Shown here: positions 9,076 through 17,875 of the stretch, piece by piece
How the letters are laid out: the number at the start of each line of letters is the position of its first letter
How positions within the stretch are numbered: the stretch's first letter is position 1
Assembly (NCBI GenBank): GCA_023431185.1
Contig: JAEYXS010000026.1
Span: 1 to 64,000, forward strand
DNA from: Verrucomicrobiota bacterium
Lineage (GTDB): Bacteria > Verrucomicrobiota > Verrucomicrobiia > Limisphaerales > JAEYXS01
Direction: 5' to 3'
DNA: 64,000 bases
The notes under the pieces: generated by a model
Seen by the model: only the letters and a program-made list of their open reading frames with translations
Databases searched by the model: none
Told to the model about the DNA's origin: nothing
Made by a program: the position numbers and the translations under genes

Positions 9076-9462
9076 TCAATAGTAGAATTCGACCATGTAA
9101 ATGGCCACGGCTTGCAGGTGCAGGATCAACGCACTTCCAGCCCAAATCTTCGGCCAATTGCCATGGCAACGGAGGGCTGCGATGCTGAAAGCCATTCCGA
9201 AGGCCAGACAGAGGATGCGGGCGAAGTCCAGTTGCGCTTCGTAGTGTTTATATTCTCGGAGATAACCGATGACTAGGAATCCCAAGGGTGTTAGTGCCGG
9301 TCGAAGCAGAATAATGCGCTGACGCCAGATGTCTCGGATAGGCACCCAAGGTAACGACAACGCAGCCAGCAGGGTAAATACAAACAAGAAGCCGACAGAC
9401 TTGTTTCCCACCAGATTGAAATCCGGGTAGTTCCAAGTGGCGAAAAAAGCATATGGGTCCAT
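9076..9462 (-). CDS. Hypothetical integral membrane protein
   Basis: A 128-residue protein with about four hydrophobic helices: VGFLFVFTLLAALSLPW, ILLRPALTPLGFLVIGY, a central ILCLAFGMAFSIAAL, and a C-terminal AGSALILHLQAVAIYMV. The family was not recognised. I prefer the ATG at 9462 (MDPYAFF), just before the first helix; the frame can be extended to 9567. It converges with the sialidase-like gene 25 bp away. It is probably an inner-membrane protein of unknown role. Confidence 0.5.
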   Translation of the reverse strand: MDPYAFFATWNYPDFNLVGNKSVGFLFVFTLLAALSLPWVPIRDIWRQRIILLRPALTPLGFLVIGYLREYKHYEAQLDFARILCLAFGMAFSIAALRCHGNWPKIWAGSALILHLQAVAIYMVEFYY

Positions 9463-9605
9463 GGGAGTAATTAATTGGCGTTCCACCAGCAAGAACAGCC
9501 TGAATCCTTCAGTTATTAAGCTAGCAGAATTGACGTGAGAAGCAAGGCCGGAGCGCTGAAGGCGCATCGAACGGGTTTCGCTAAAAGCGCTGGCTGAATA
9601 ACGGA

Positions 9606-9635
9606 AAACCCCGCCTGTGAAAACAGACGGGGTTT
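9606..9635 (-). terminator. Rho-independent terminator of the ThuA gene
   Basis: Arms at 9606-9618 and 9623-9635 form a 13-bp stem with one G-T pair around a GAAA-type 4-base loop. On the reverse strand the hairpin is followed by TTTTCC. It sits about 30 bp past the stop of the ThuA-fold gene (9666), as expected for its terminator. Confidence 0.8.
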
Positions 9636-9665
9636 GAAAAGCGAACGCTCTATTCGAGCGCTTGA

Positions 9666-10649
9666 TTATTTCTTCTCAGCCTTCTTGTCGTTCTTTTTGT
9701 CCTGCTTGGGTGCTGGTGGCGGTGTCTTGGGCGGGATTTCAGCGTGATTCGGTGTCACTTCTTTCAGGTTCGGGGTGACATCCGCATCCACATTACGAAC
9801 GGACCAGGAGATGCCGCCCATCAAAATGTCCTGGAAGATGGGATTGGTCCACACGTCCTCGCGATGGCCCATGGAGGTGTAGAAGACGCGGCCCTTGCCA
9901 TACATGCGCGCCCAGGTGGCGGGATAGGGTGAGCGCTTGTATTCGTTATCCGTCATGTTCTTGGTCTCCTGCACGAGGAGCACATGCAGGTTGGGCTGGA
10001 ACTCTTTCAGCGAGTACCACTCCTCGTTCATCTCGAAGGAATCGCCGAGCTTCTCGAAGCCGGGAAATTTCTTATCCACCACGCGCATCGGGGCGACTTG
10101 CTGCTTGCCGTGTCTGATGAACTCACCGCCGAGCATGAGGATGTAAGGATCGGACTTGTCACCGTTCGTCTGGTAACGGGCGGACTTGTCATCTGGGTCT
10201 GGCTTGGTGTGAAAAGTATCCGAGCCGCTGTGCGAGCCGATGAAACCTTTGCCATTCTTCACCGCGTCGATGAAGGCCTGTTTGCCTTCGGGGGTCATCG
10301 CCGGATTTTTGTCCGTGCCCACGGTGGTAAGGTCACCGGTGGTGTAGAAGAAGAAGGCGTCGAACTGGTCGAGATACTTCGGTGTGAAGAGGCTGCCGTC
10401 CTTGCTGAAGGTGAACTCGAAATTGTATTTTGGGCCGAGCTCGGCGAGGACTTGCTCAGCGAAGCTGGGCTGGCCGTTGTTACGCTTGATGACGGAGTGC
10501 TCGAAGCCGGAGGATTTGGAGAAAAATAGGATCTTGCGCTTTGGGCCCTTGGTGGGGGCGGCCCACGAATTGGTCAGACCGGCCAAGGACAGGCCGAGCG
10601 TGGCCAGACCGGTGCGCTTGAGCATTTCACGACGATTCAGCGATGACAT
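9666..10649 (-). CDS. Exported ThuA-domain protein, copy 1
   Basis: A 327-residue exported protein. The N-terminus is a twin-arginine-type signal (SLNRREMLKRTGLATLGLSL). A ThuA-like fold follows, related to glutamine amidotransferases and seen in trehalose-utilisation and sugar-catabolism gene sets. Visible features are KILFFSKSSGFEHSV, the core FFYTTGDLTT, GFIGSHSGSDTF and the late GKGRVFYTSMGHRED. The C-terminal 30 residues are a low-complexity Pro/Lys tail. Such proteins are abundant in Planctomycetes and Verrucomicrobia and probably act on sugars in the periplasm, but the reaction is unknown. A second ThuA protein lies at 49748-50680. Confidence 0.82.
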   Translation of the reverse strand: MSSLNRREMLKRTGLATLGLSLAGLTNSWAAPTKGPKRKILFFSKSSGFEHSVIKRNNGQPSFAEQVLAELGPKYNFEFTFSKDGSLFTPKYLDQFDAFFFYTTGDLTTVGTDKNPAMTPEGKQAFIDAVKNGKGFIGSHSGSDTFHTKPDPDDKSARYQTNGDKSDPYILMLGGEFIRHGKQQVAPMRVVDKKFPGFEKLGDSFEMNEEWYSLKEFQPNLHVLLVQETKNMTDNEYKRSPYPATWARMYGKGRVFYTSMGHREDVWTNPIFQDILMGGISWSVRNVDADVTPNLKEVTPNHAEIPPKTPPPAPKQDKKNDKKAEKK

Positions 10650-10733
10650 AATGATGCGGAGTTGGATTGCTTAGACCGACTATGCCAGCCCGCAGCAGTG
10701 CGCCAAGTGCAATCGGGGCAGTGATCGGGCCGG

Positions 10734-11552
10734 TCACTTTGAGGAGGTGACTTTGTCCACTTCCACCTTGGCCACTTCGGGTTCGACGACCAAGGCCTTG
10801 AACGGCCATTCCTGGCCGGCATCCAGAATCATGATGTAGTCCGAGGCATTGCCGATCTGTTTGCCGGCGGCATCGAACAGTTTGAAGTCAACGCGCACGG
10901 AGGTGTGTTGGACGTCGGTGTTGTTCTTCACCTTGCCGGTGACATAGACGAGGCTGGTGCCCTGGTTCTTTTCCAGTTCGTAACTGAGCACTTGCAGGTC
11001 ATCCTTTGGCCCCAGCAGGCTCAGGCCGCCACCGCCGCCGCCTTTTTTCTTGATGATGACAAAGGCACCGCCGCCGATCAGGGCCAAAACAAGCAGGATA
11101 CCGACGATCAGCATCACCTTTTTGCCGCCGCCTTTCTTGGCCGGGGCTTCCGTCAATTCTTCCTCCGTAGGCACGGGCGGGCTGGCCACCTTGGGCCGGG
11201 CTGGCGCAGGTGACGGTGCGGGAGCGGAAGCCGGTGCGGCGGCTGGGGGCGCGCTGACTCCCGGGGCGTTCAACGGCGTTTCCTTGCCGCAATGCGGGCA
11301 GGCGATCATGGAGCCGACGGCATTGGCCGGGAAAGAGATGCGCCCATGGCAATGGCGGCAGGCGCACTTGAGGCTCGGCGCGGCAGCGGTGGCAGCCACG
11401 GGAGCGGAGGGGGGGGGCGCGGCGGGAGCAGGCAAGGCCACGGAATTGTGGCAATGCGGACACTGGATCGTGGAGCCCCCCGCACTGGCGGGATAGGCGA
11501 TACGACCGTTACAATGCGGACAGGCGCATTTGAGATCCTGGGCGACGCTCAT
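10734..11552 (-). CDS. Zinc-ribbon membrane protein with C-terminal FxLYD-like domain
   Basis: A 272-residue protein with two zinc-ribbon units, each made of paired cysteine motifs (CACPHCNGRI with CPHCHNSV, then CACRHCHGRI with CPHCGKE). A Pro/Ala linker and one membrane helix follow (KVMLIVGILLVLALIGGGAF), then a glycine run. The C-terminal beta domain of about 90 residues resembles the FxLYD/DUF3426 type (VTGKVKNN, VRVDFKLFDAAG). I chose the ATG at 11552 because the first ribbon starts right after it and a GAAGAAGAAG purine run precedes it. The function is unknown. Zinc ribbons of this kind occur in many PVC-group membrane proteins. Confidence 0.68.
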   Translation of the reverse strand: MSVAQDLKCACPHCNGRIAYPASAGGSTIQCPHCHNSVALPAPAAPPPSAPVAATAAAPSLKCACRHCHGRISFPANAVGSMIACPHCGKETPLNAPGVSAPPAAAPASAPAPSPAPARPKVASPPVPTEEELTEAPAKKGGGKKVMLIVGILLVLALIGGGAFVIIKKKGGGGGGLSLLGPKDDLQVLSYELEKNQGTSLVYVTGKVKNNTDVQHTSVRVDFKLFDAAGKQIGNASDYIMILDAGQEWPFKALVVEPEVAKVEVDKVTSSK

Positions 11553-11760
11553 GCTTCTTCTTCGTTCCCCGGTGACGCTCCGCCCCATCGGATGCGGCAA
11601 ACCGGTTTTTGGGACACGCAGGTTTTCGCAAGAAACCACGCGCCCAGCAACCTTTTCCTTTCATCAACCGGCAACCGAAGCAAGTTTGCGGGTGATTACG
11701 CAGAGGAGCCTCACCGATATTGGCCATCACCGGTCAGAAATGGCGGGCCTGATGCCGCGG

Positions 11761-12741
11761 TCATTGGACCTTTACGCGGTAGAAGCGGAAGGGTTGGTTG
11801 ATGGCCGCGAGGTCCAGAAACTCAAAGACGCCGTTGGCCGGGGTGTTCGTGTGGATGGGTGTCCAGGCCTGCAAATCGGTGGTGACTTCCAGCACATAAG
11901 TGCGGTTTGGCTCACCGAGCAACCGCACAGGTTGGGAGCCATCCGGCAGCCGGGACAGGCTTTGTAAAGTGGGCGGAATGGCATGGGCATAGGCCGCGAT
12001 GGTGTAGTTGTCGAAGACCATATAATTGTCGCCGGGATTGTTGACGTCGCGGAGGGACCACACCGCATCCACATCACCCAAGGTCAGCGCCGCGCCGCGC
12101 GTGGTGATGGGCTGTTCGGTCACAAGCACGGTATCGTCGATGCGTGCGCTCCAGCGGTTGCGGGCCACGTCCATGATGATGACCAACTCATAGATGCGGT
12201 TCGGCTCGAAGGTCTTTCCGGTGGAGACAAAGCCGCTTTCGTTGTCCAATGCGTAGTTCACCTGCAAGGCGTGGTTGTCGAAGTCCAAGGTGAAGAGGCG
12301 TTCCACAGAGGCGTTATAAACGGTCCAGCGGAAATCGTCGTAGTGACCGTTCTCAGGCGTCGAGTCCAAGATGGCCATGAGGGTGGAGAACTGGACGAGC
12401 GGCTGGTTGACCGGAATGGAGGGCAGGCCGGATTTCCAAACACTAACCACGTTGACGCCATCACCGGGCGTATCATCTACGGGCGCAGCATAACCGATGT
12501 AGGCCTGCTGGCCGTAGCCGGCGAAGATATTGTCCAAGACGCCGTTCCATAATCCCGAACTGCTGCCAAAACTGGACCAGCCATTCTGTCCGGCCAGATC
12601 GGCCGCGGTGCTGTAACCTTCCGCGGTTTCGAAGCCCGTGGAGAAAAGCACGGTCGGCTCGGCGGCTCGCAGGTTCAAAACGAGGGCGGCGAGGCAAAGT
12701 GCGGACACAACCCACCTGTGAATGAGCGTTTTCATCTTCAT
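11761..12741 (-). CDS. Secreted protein with lectin-like fold and verrucomicrobial C-terminal domain
   Basis: A 326-residue protein with a signal peptide (VVSALCLAALVLNLRA, residues 11-26), then a region reading like a concanavalin-type jelly roll (FSTGFETAEGY, YDDFRWTVYN, YMVFDNYTIAAY). The C-terminal 70 residues (YVLEVTTDLQAWTPI to FRFYRVKV) match the short beta domain found at the end of many secreted verrucomicrobial proteins. It may bind carbohydrate or the cell surface; no catalytic motif was seen. The ATG at 12741 has a strong AAGGAG ribosome site 5 bases upstream. It lies 17 bp after the stop of the large lipoprotein gene, so the two form an operon. Confidence 0.65.
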   Translation of the reverse strand: MKMKTLIHRWVVSALCLAALVLNLRAAEPTVLFSTGFETAEGYSTAADLAGQNGWSSFGSSSGLWNGVLDNIFAGYGQQAYIGYAAPVDDTPGDGVNVVSVWKSGLPSIPVNQPLVQFSTLMAILDSTPENGHYDDFRWTVYNASVERLFTLDFDNHALQVNYALDNESGFVSTGKTFEPNRIYELVIIMDVARNRWSARIDDTVLVTEQPITTRGAALTLGDVDAVWSLRDVNNPGDNYMVFDNYTIAAYAHAIPPTLQSLSRLPDGSQPVRLLGEPNRTYVLEVTTDLQAWTPIHTNTPANGVFEFLDLAAINQPFRFYRVKVQ

Positions 12742-12758
12742 GATACTCCTTGGGTTGA

Positions 12759-15254
12759 TCAGCGGATGCCGGGCCGTTTGTTCTGATTACCGCCCGGGGC
12801 GGTTTGCTGGCCAAGGGTGGGGCGACCGTTGTTCGCGGAAATGCTCGAACCGCCCGAAGGCCGCGCAGGTGCCGGACTCACGGACTGCGGCGCGACGGAA
12901 CGGGGTGCGGGAGCCGACGGGGCTGAATAGCTAGGCCGGGGGGCCGGAGCGCTGTAACTGGGGCTGGGGCGGGGCGACTCATAGCTGCGGGACGGAGCCA
13001 CCGTGGCGGGCCGCTGAGTCGGCGCCGGAGCCGAATAGGACGGCGCGGGTTGCGAGTAAGCCGGCGACGTGTAGGACTGCGTCGGTCGGGAAGGCTGCAC
13101 CGTGGTCCGGGGCGATTCTACCGGGCGCGACGGCTCACTGTACCGAGGTTGCTCCTGGGCGCGCGGCAACTGCGTCGTCTGTGGCGAAGAGATAGCACTG
13201 TTGCGGCTGGTGCCGTACGTGGGATAGCTGGGCTGCAGGGAAGGCCGTGCCGTGTAACCGCCCGGTTTAGTGATGATCGTACTGGAGGGACGGCTCGGCT
13301 CGGTGCGCAAGGCGGCGGTCGGCGGGGCCTGATAGGTGGACACTGGCGTCTGCGGGGTCAGGCGCGCTTGCTCCGGGGTCGCGGGTTGGACCGGGCGTCC
13401 GGCACCGGGGGTCGCGGGTGCGCCATAGACCGGTTTTGGTTGGGTAAGGGACACCGTCGGGCCGGAGACGGGCTGCGGGGCCGAGGGGGTGACCACCGGA
13501 CCGGAAACCGGTCGGGGTGCCGTCAAAGGTTTGGTGACCTCCGGGCGTTTGGAGGGCGGGGTATAGACCATGCCGCGGCTGCTTGCGGGAGCGGCCGGTT
13601 GCACGGGTTGCTGCGGGGTAAGCGCGCGATCGGTTCCGGTACCCGCCGGTTGGGTCGGCATGCCGATTTGCGGGCGGCTCAGGACGGGGAGTTGGGCGGT
13701 GTTTTTCGGCGCTTCATACCGTTGCAGTGCCGTTGAGGGGGCGCTGGGGCGGGTGTTGACCAGTTCCGGGTGCAAGTTCGCGGGCGCATGGCTCTTGGGC
13801 ATCGAACCGCCGCCGGGCCGGACATGGCTGGTTCCCGTGGTCACCGTGGGCTTGACTGGTTCCTGACTGGAACGGGAAAGGTTGCTGCCGCTGCTGCCCG
13901 GACCGGCGGGCCGATATACGGCGAGTGTATTTCCTTCGCGCACGAGGCGGTCGGGTTGCACACCGCTGCGTTGGGCGGCAGAGAGGTCCATCACGTTCAC
14001 CTTCTGGACTTCCGTGCGGGTGGCCTTGGAGATCTGGGTCACCGGGGCACCGCCCTGGTTGATCACCACCGTATTGTTGTTGCCCTGCACGATGACGTTG
14101 TTCACGACGGTCTGATTGTAAACCTTCGTCACCTGCGTGGCGGGCAGGCAATGGCGATACGGATTGTGCGAATAGAAATGGTTGTGGCCGACGAACGTGT
14201 AGTCCCGGGCGCTCAGGCCGAACTCGAAACTGATGCCCACATGACGGTCATAGTAGGAGAGGCCGAAGCCGTGGCGATAGCGCGCCGCCGGGGGCAAGGG
14301 CGCCCAGCCGCAATAGCTTGAGGATGTTCTCCAGCTCACCCAGGCCGGACCCCAGACGCGGTCGGGCGTCCAGCACCAGCCCCGGCGCGGGTGATTGAAC
14401 CACCGGCCATAGTGGAACGGTGCCCAGCCCCAGGAGTAATCCGACTGCCAGTACCAGCCGTAATCCGTGTGGAGCCAGCGACCGCCATGGTGATACGGAC
14501 GCCAATCGGTGTACGTCACGGCGATGGTGGGTTGCCAGCACCAGCCGTAACCATCCACCTCCACCCAGGAACCGTAAGGCGCGAGGGAGGTGTAGAAGTA
14601 ACGCACTTCTTCCGGGGCTTGCTGGATCACGATGGGTTGCTCGATGATGACTGGTTGCTGCACCACGACTGGCTGGGTGACCACGGTGGCTGGTCCGGGA
14701 TTGGTCGAGACCAGCGGGGTCAGCACCGGGCCAGCGGGAGCCATGGGGGCGTTGGCGGCGGGCACGGCAGGGATGTTAAGCGGTTCCTGGACGACCGGTT
14801 TCTGTTCGGCCATCAGGGCGGCCGGTTGCGGGGAGCGCTTGACGATCTCCGCCACGACCTTGTCCGAGACGCCGAGGTCGTGCAGGTAGATGATCTCCTC
14901 GGTGGTCGGGTTATAGGCGACGGTCGAGCGGGCGATATAAGCCAGCAAGACATCCTCACCTACTTTGGCTTGGGCCAACCGGATGATTTCGGCGAGGCCG
15001 GGAGAAAGATTGGGAATGGCCGGGGCGAGTTGCTGCTTGATCTCACCGGGCACAGCCTCCGTGACGGGGACGGCGGTCGCGGTGGCCGGGGCAGCGGGTG
15101 CGGCTGCGGCTTTGGACTTGGGATCAGCGTCTTCTGCGCTGGCGGTGATCAACGGAACTTGCAGGGATTCAGCCGCTTCCGGGCATCCGGTCAAAGTGGT
15201 TAGAGCGACACCCAGCACTCCCGTCCGGGCAAAAAGCAGAAAACTCGGTTTCAT
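12759..15254 (-). CDS. Large DUF6600 lipoprotein with proline-rich tail
   Basis: An 831-residue predicted lipoprotein. The signal peptide ends in the lipobox LTGC near residue 24. A helical segment rich in Ala and Ile (residues about 65-145) is followed by the DUF6600 domain (about 210-330), with its tryptophan- and tyrosine-rich repeats (YGSWVEVDGYGWCWQP, YGWYWQSDYSWGWAPFHYG). The C-terminal half is low-complexity Pro/Ser/Thr/Gln sequence. DUF6600 proteins are envelope proteins of unknown function. The tail could span the periplasm or cell-wall layer. It is first in a two-gene unit with the secreted protein at 11761-12741. Confidence 0.72.
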   Translation of the reverse strand: MKPSFLLFARTGVLGVALTTLTGCPEAAESLQVPLITASAEDADPKSKAAAAPAAPATATAVPVTEAVPGEIKQQLAPAIPNLSPGLAEIIRLAQAKVGEDVLLAYIARSTVAYNPTTEEIIYLHDLGVSDKVVAEIVKRSPQPAALMAEQKPVVQEPLNIPAVPAANAPMAPAGPVLTPLVSTNPGPATVVTQPVVVQQPVIIEQPIVIQQAPEEVRYFYTSLAPYGSWVEVDGYGWCWQPTIAVTYTDWRPYHHGGRWLHTDYGWYWQSDYSWGWAPFHYGRWFNHPRRGWCWTPDRVWGPAWVSWRTSSSYCGWAPLPPAARYRHGFGLSYYDRHVGISFEFGLSARDYTFVGHNHFYSHNPYRHCLPATQVTKVYNQTVVNNVIVQGNNNTVVINQGGAPVTQISKATRTEVQKVNVMDLSAAQRSGVQPDRLVREGNTLAVYRPAGPGSSGSNLSRSSQEPVKPTVTTGTSHVRPGGGSMPKSHAPANLHPELVNTRPSAPSTALQRYEAPKNTAQLPVLSRPQIGMPTQPAGTGTDRALTPQQPVQPAAPASSRGMVYTPPSKRPEVTKPLTAPRPVSGPVVTPSAPQPVSGPTVSLTQPKPVYGAPATPGAGRPVQPATPEQARLTPQTPVSTYQAPPTAALRTEPSRPSSTIITKPGGYTARPSLQPSYPTYGTSRNSAISSPQTTQLPRAQEQPRYSEPSRPVESPRTTVQPSRPTQSYTSPAYSQPAPSYSAPAPTQRPATVAPSRSYESPRPSPSYSAPAPRPSYSAPSAPAPRSVAPQSVSPAPARPSGGSSISANNGRPTLGQQTAPGGNQNKRPGIR

Positions 15255-15533
15255 AAGCTTGTGGGCTGACTTGGGGGTTGTTGCGACCCCAATTCAACCA
15301 TACCACATCTGACTTAATCCGTTTACGTATTATTCACGTGTTTGATGAGGTTTGCTTCACTGACTAAACAGTTTTGCTTAATGGTCTTGGGGATAGGAAC
15401 TTCCAGAGCGGGTTTTCGGGTGGCCATTCGGCCGGTCTGGCTGTTGAATGTTGAAAGAACCTGTTTTACCCCGTCTTTTCCTGAAATTTAATCCACTGGA
15501 CGCTTGGCGGGTCCTGTTTTAGGGTTCGCCCTT

Positions 15534-15818
15534 ATGTCGAAGGTTGCCAAAGGGGCAACGAAGCCGGAAGCGGACCTGGAGCAGGTGCCGTTCGAGGTGG
15601 CGTTGCAGAAGCTCGAAGCCATCGTGGAAACGATGGAGTCGGAGGAGCTGCCTTTGGAGACTTTGCTGGCCCGCTATGAGGAGGGGACGAAATTGGCCGC
15701 TCTGTGCCAGACCCGACTGGCGGATGCCGATCTCAAGATTTCCAAGCTGGAGAAGAAATCCTCCGGCGACTTCACGCTCACGCCGGTGGAACTCCCGGCG
15801 GACGGGGCGGAAGATTAA
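15534..15818 (+). CDS. xseB: Exodeoxyribonuclease VII small subunit
   Basis: A 94-residue small subunit of exonuclease VII, which with XseA degrades single-stranded DNA to oligonucleotides. The core helical motif is complete: FEVALQKLEAIVETMESEEL followed by LLARYEEGTKLAALCQ and the C-terminal LADADLKI. I chose the ATG at 15534 rather than the TTG at 15504. It lies 10 bp upstream of dxs; xseB and dxs are linked in many bacteria, usually with ispA between them, which is absent here. The large subunit gene is not in the window. Confidence 0.9.
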   Translation: MSKVAKGATKPEADLEQVPFEVALQKLEAIVETMESEELPLETLLARYEEGTKLAALCQTRLADADLKISKLEKKSSGDFTLTPVELPADGAED

Positions 15819-15828
15819 TCAACCAATT

Positions 15829-17820
15829 ATGAGCCGATACCTGGACATGGTGGACCATCCGTCCCACGTCAAAAAGCTGAAGCTGGACCAATTGACCCAG
15901 CTTTCCGAAGAGATCCGTTACGAGCTGATCACGAAGCTCTCGAAGAACGGTGGTCACCTCGGACCGAACTTGGGCGTGGTCGAGCTCACGCTCGCGATGC
16001 ACTATGTGTTCTCCACGCCGAAGGACAAGTTCGTGTGGGATGTGAGCCATCAGGTGTATGTGCACAAGCTGCTGACGGGCCGCAAGGACCGCTTCCACAC
16101 GATCCGCACGACGAATGGGTTGAACGGTTTCGCGCTCCGCACGGAGAGCGAGCATGATTGCTACGGGGCGGGTCATGCGGGCACGGCGCTTTCCGCCGCG
16201 CTGGGCATGTGCGCCGCGCGCGATCAGCGTCGCACGGATGAGGATGTGGTGTGCGTGTTCGGGGATGCGGCGCTGACGAACGGTGTTTCGTTTGAGGCGT
16301 TGAACAACATCGCGCACACGACGAAGAAGTTCATCGGCATTCTGAATGATAACGAGTGGAGCATCGCGAAGAACGTGGGTGCGATCTCGAATTACCTGAA
16401 CAAGCTGATCACAAATCCGCGCTACGACCGCTTGCAGAGGGATGCGGCGAGTTTCCTGAAGAAGTGGGGCGCGACGGGGGATCTCGCGGTGCGCCTGGGC
16501 CATAAGGCCGAGGAAGCCGTGAAGGGCGTGGTGAGCGAGGTGTCGCTGCAACAGAACGACGACGACAAACGCGGCGATGGCCGGGGCGGTTTCGGCAGCA
16601 GCCTGATTTTCGAGGAGATGGGCATGAAGTACATCGGGCCGATCGACGGTCACGATCTGCAACTGCTCATCAGCACACTGGAATACGCGAAGACCTGCGA
16701 GCAGCCGGTGGTGATCCATGTGCTGACGAAGAAGGGCAAGGGCTTCGATGCCGCGCTGCAGCATCCGGAGAAGTTCCACGGCACAGGACCTTACAACGCG
16801 GAGACGGGCGAGACAGCGGCTCCGAAGCCGGGCACGCCTCCAGCGTTCCAAGACGTGTTCGGTGAGACGTTGGTACGCCTCGCGCGGAAGGATAACTCGA
16901 TCGTGGGCATCACCGCGGCGATGCCGACGGGCACGGGCATGAAGGCCCTGGAAAAGGCGATGCCGGGACGTTACTACGATGTGGGTATCGCGGAAGAGCA
17001 CGCGGTGATCTTCGCGGCGGGCATGGCCACGATGGGTTTCCGCCCGGTCGTCGCGATCTACTCCACGTTCTTGCAACGCGCTTACGATTGCATCCATCAC
17101 GACGTGTGCTTGCAGGATCTGCCGGTGATCTTCTGCATGGACCGCGCTGGCCTTTCAGCCAATGACGGCCCGACGCATCACGGCTTGTTCGATATCGCTT
17201 ACTTGCGCTGCTTGCCGAATGTGATTGGTATGGCACCGGCGAACGAAGACGAATTGGCGGACATGATGTTCACGGCGTCACACGCGAAACACGCGAGTTT
17301 CATCCGTTACCCGCGCGGTGTCGCGGAAGGCGTGCCGGTGAAGGAAACGCCGAAGCTGATGGAAGTGGGCAAGGCCGAAGTGGTGAAGCACTTCGCGAAC
17401 AACGGCGGTAAGAAGGTTGCGGTGTTCGCGCTCGGGCCGATGCAGAAGATGGCGAACAAGATCGTCGAACAATTGGGCGAAGGTCACGATGTGGCCATCA
17501 TCAACCCGCGCTTCTTCAAGCCGCTGGATGAAGAGACCACGGCGTTCTTCGCGCAAGGCGCGGACGCAGTGGTGACGATAGAAGATCACGTGATCGCGGG
17601 CGGTTACGGCAGCGCGGTGCTGGAGTTGCTGTCCAAGAAGCAGATTACCACGCCGGTGGTGCGCATCGGCTGGCCGGATGAGTTCATCGAGCATGCCTCC
17701 ACGGTGGATTACTTGCGCGAGAAGCACGGTCTGACGGCGGAGAACGCGGTGAAGCAGGTGAAGGAGATCTTCGCCAAGGGCGGCACTGCGGCGCAGCCGA
17801 AGACCTTCGCAGTGGCGTAA
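15829..17820 (+). CDS. dxs: 1-deoxy-D-xylulose-5-phosphate synthase
   Basis: A 663-residue thiamine-diphosphate enzyme joining pyruvate and glyceraldehyde 3-phosphate to make DXP, the entry to the MEP isoprenoid pathway. Visible features are GGHLGPNLGVVELTLAMHYV near the N-terminus, the TPP site GDAALTNG about 30 residues before NDNEWSI, YIGPIDGHD, the glutamate of DVGIAEEHAV, and DGPTHHGLFD. The GDG usual at the TPP site is GDA here. The acidic stretch NDDDKRGDGRG looks like a short insertion in the linker. The ATG at 15829 begins the family's normal N-terminus. A terminator follows at 17842. Confidence 0.93.
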   Translation: MSRYLDMVDHPSHVKKLKLDQLTQLSEEIRYELITKLSKNGGHLGPNLGVVELTLAMHYVFSTPKDKFVWDVSHQVYVHKLLTGRKDRFHTIRTTNGLNGFALRTESEHDCYGAGHAGTALSAALGMCAARDQRRTDEDVVCVFGDAALTNGVSFEALNNIAHTTKKFIGILNDNEWSIAKNVGAISNYLNKLITNPRYDRLQRDAASFLKKWGATGDLAVRLGHKAEEAVKGVVSEVSLQQNDDDKRGDGRGGFGSSLIFEEMGMKYIGPIDGHDLQLLISTLEYAKTCEQPVVIHVLTKKGKGFDAALQHPEKFHGTGPYNAETGETAAPKPGTPPAFQDVFGETLVRLARKDNSIVGITAAMPTGTGMKALEKAMPGRYYDVGIAEEHAVIFAAGMATMGFRPVVAIYSTFLQRAYDCIHHDVCLQDLPVIFCMDRAGLSANDGPTHHGLFDIAYLRCLPNVIGMAPANEDELADMMFTASHAKHASFIRYPRGVAEGVPVKETPKLMEVGKAEVVKHFANNGGKKVAVFALGPMQKMANKIVEQLGEGHDVAIINPRFFKPLDEETTAFFAQGADAVVTIEDHVIAGGYGSAVLELLSKKQITTPVVRIGWPDEFIEHASTVDYLREKHGLTAENAVKQVKEIFAKGGTAAQPKTFAVA

Positions 17821-17841
17821 GGAAAGAAAACGGTTTTTCAG

Positions 17842-17872
17842 AACGGCGCCTGAGAAATCGGGCGCCGTTTTT
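17842..17872 (+). terminator. Rho-independent terminator after dxs
   Basis: A 9-bp perfect stem (arms 17842-17850 and 17861-17869) with a 10-base loop is followed by TTTTTG and another T run. It starts 21 bp after the dxs stop, ending the xseB-dxs transcript. Confidence 0.9.
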
Positions 17873-17875
17873 GTT

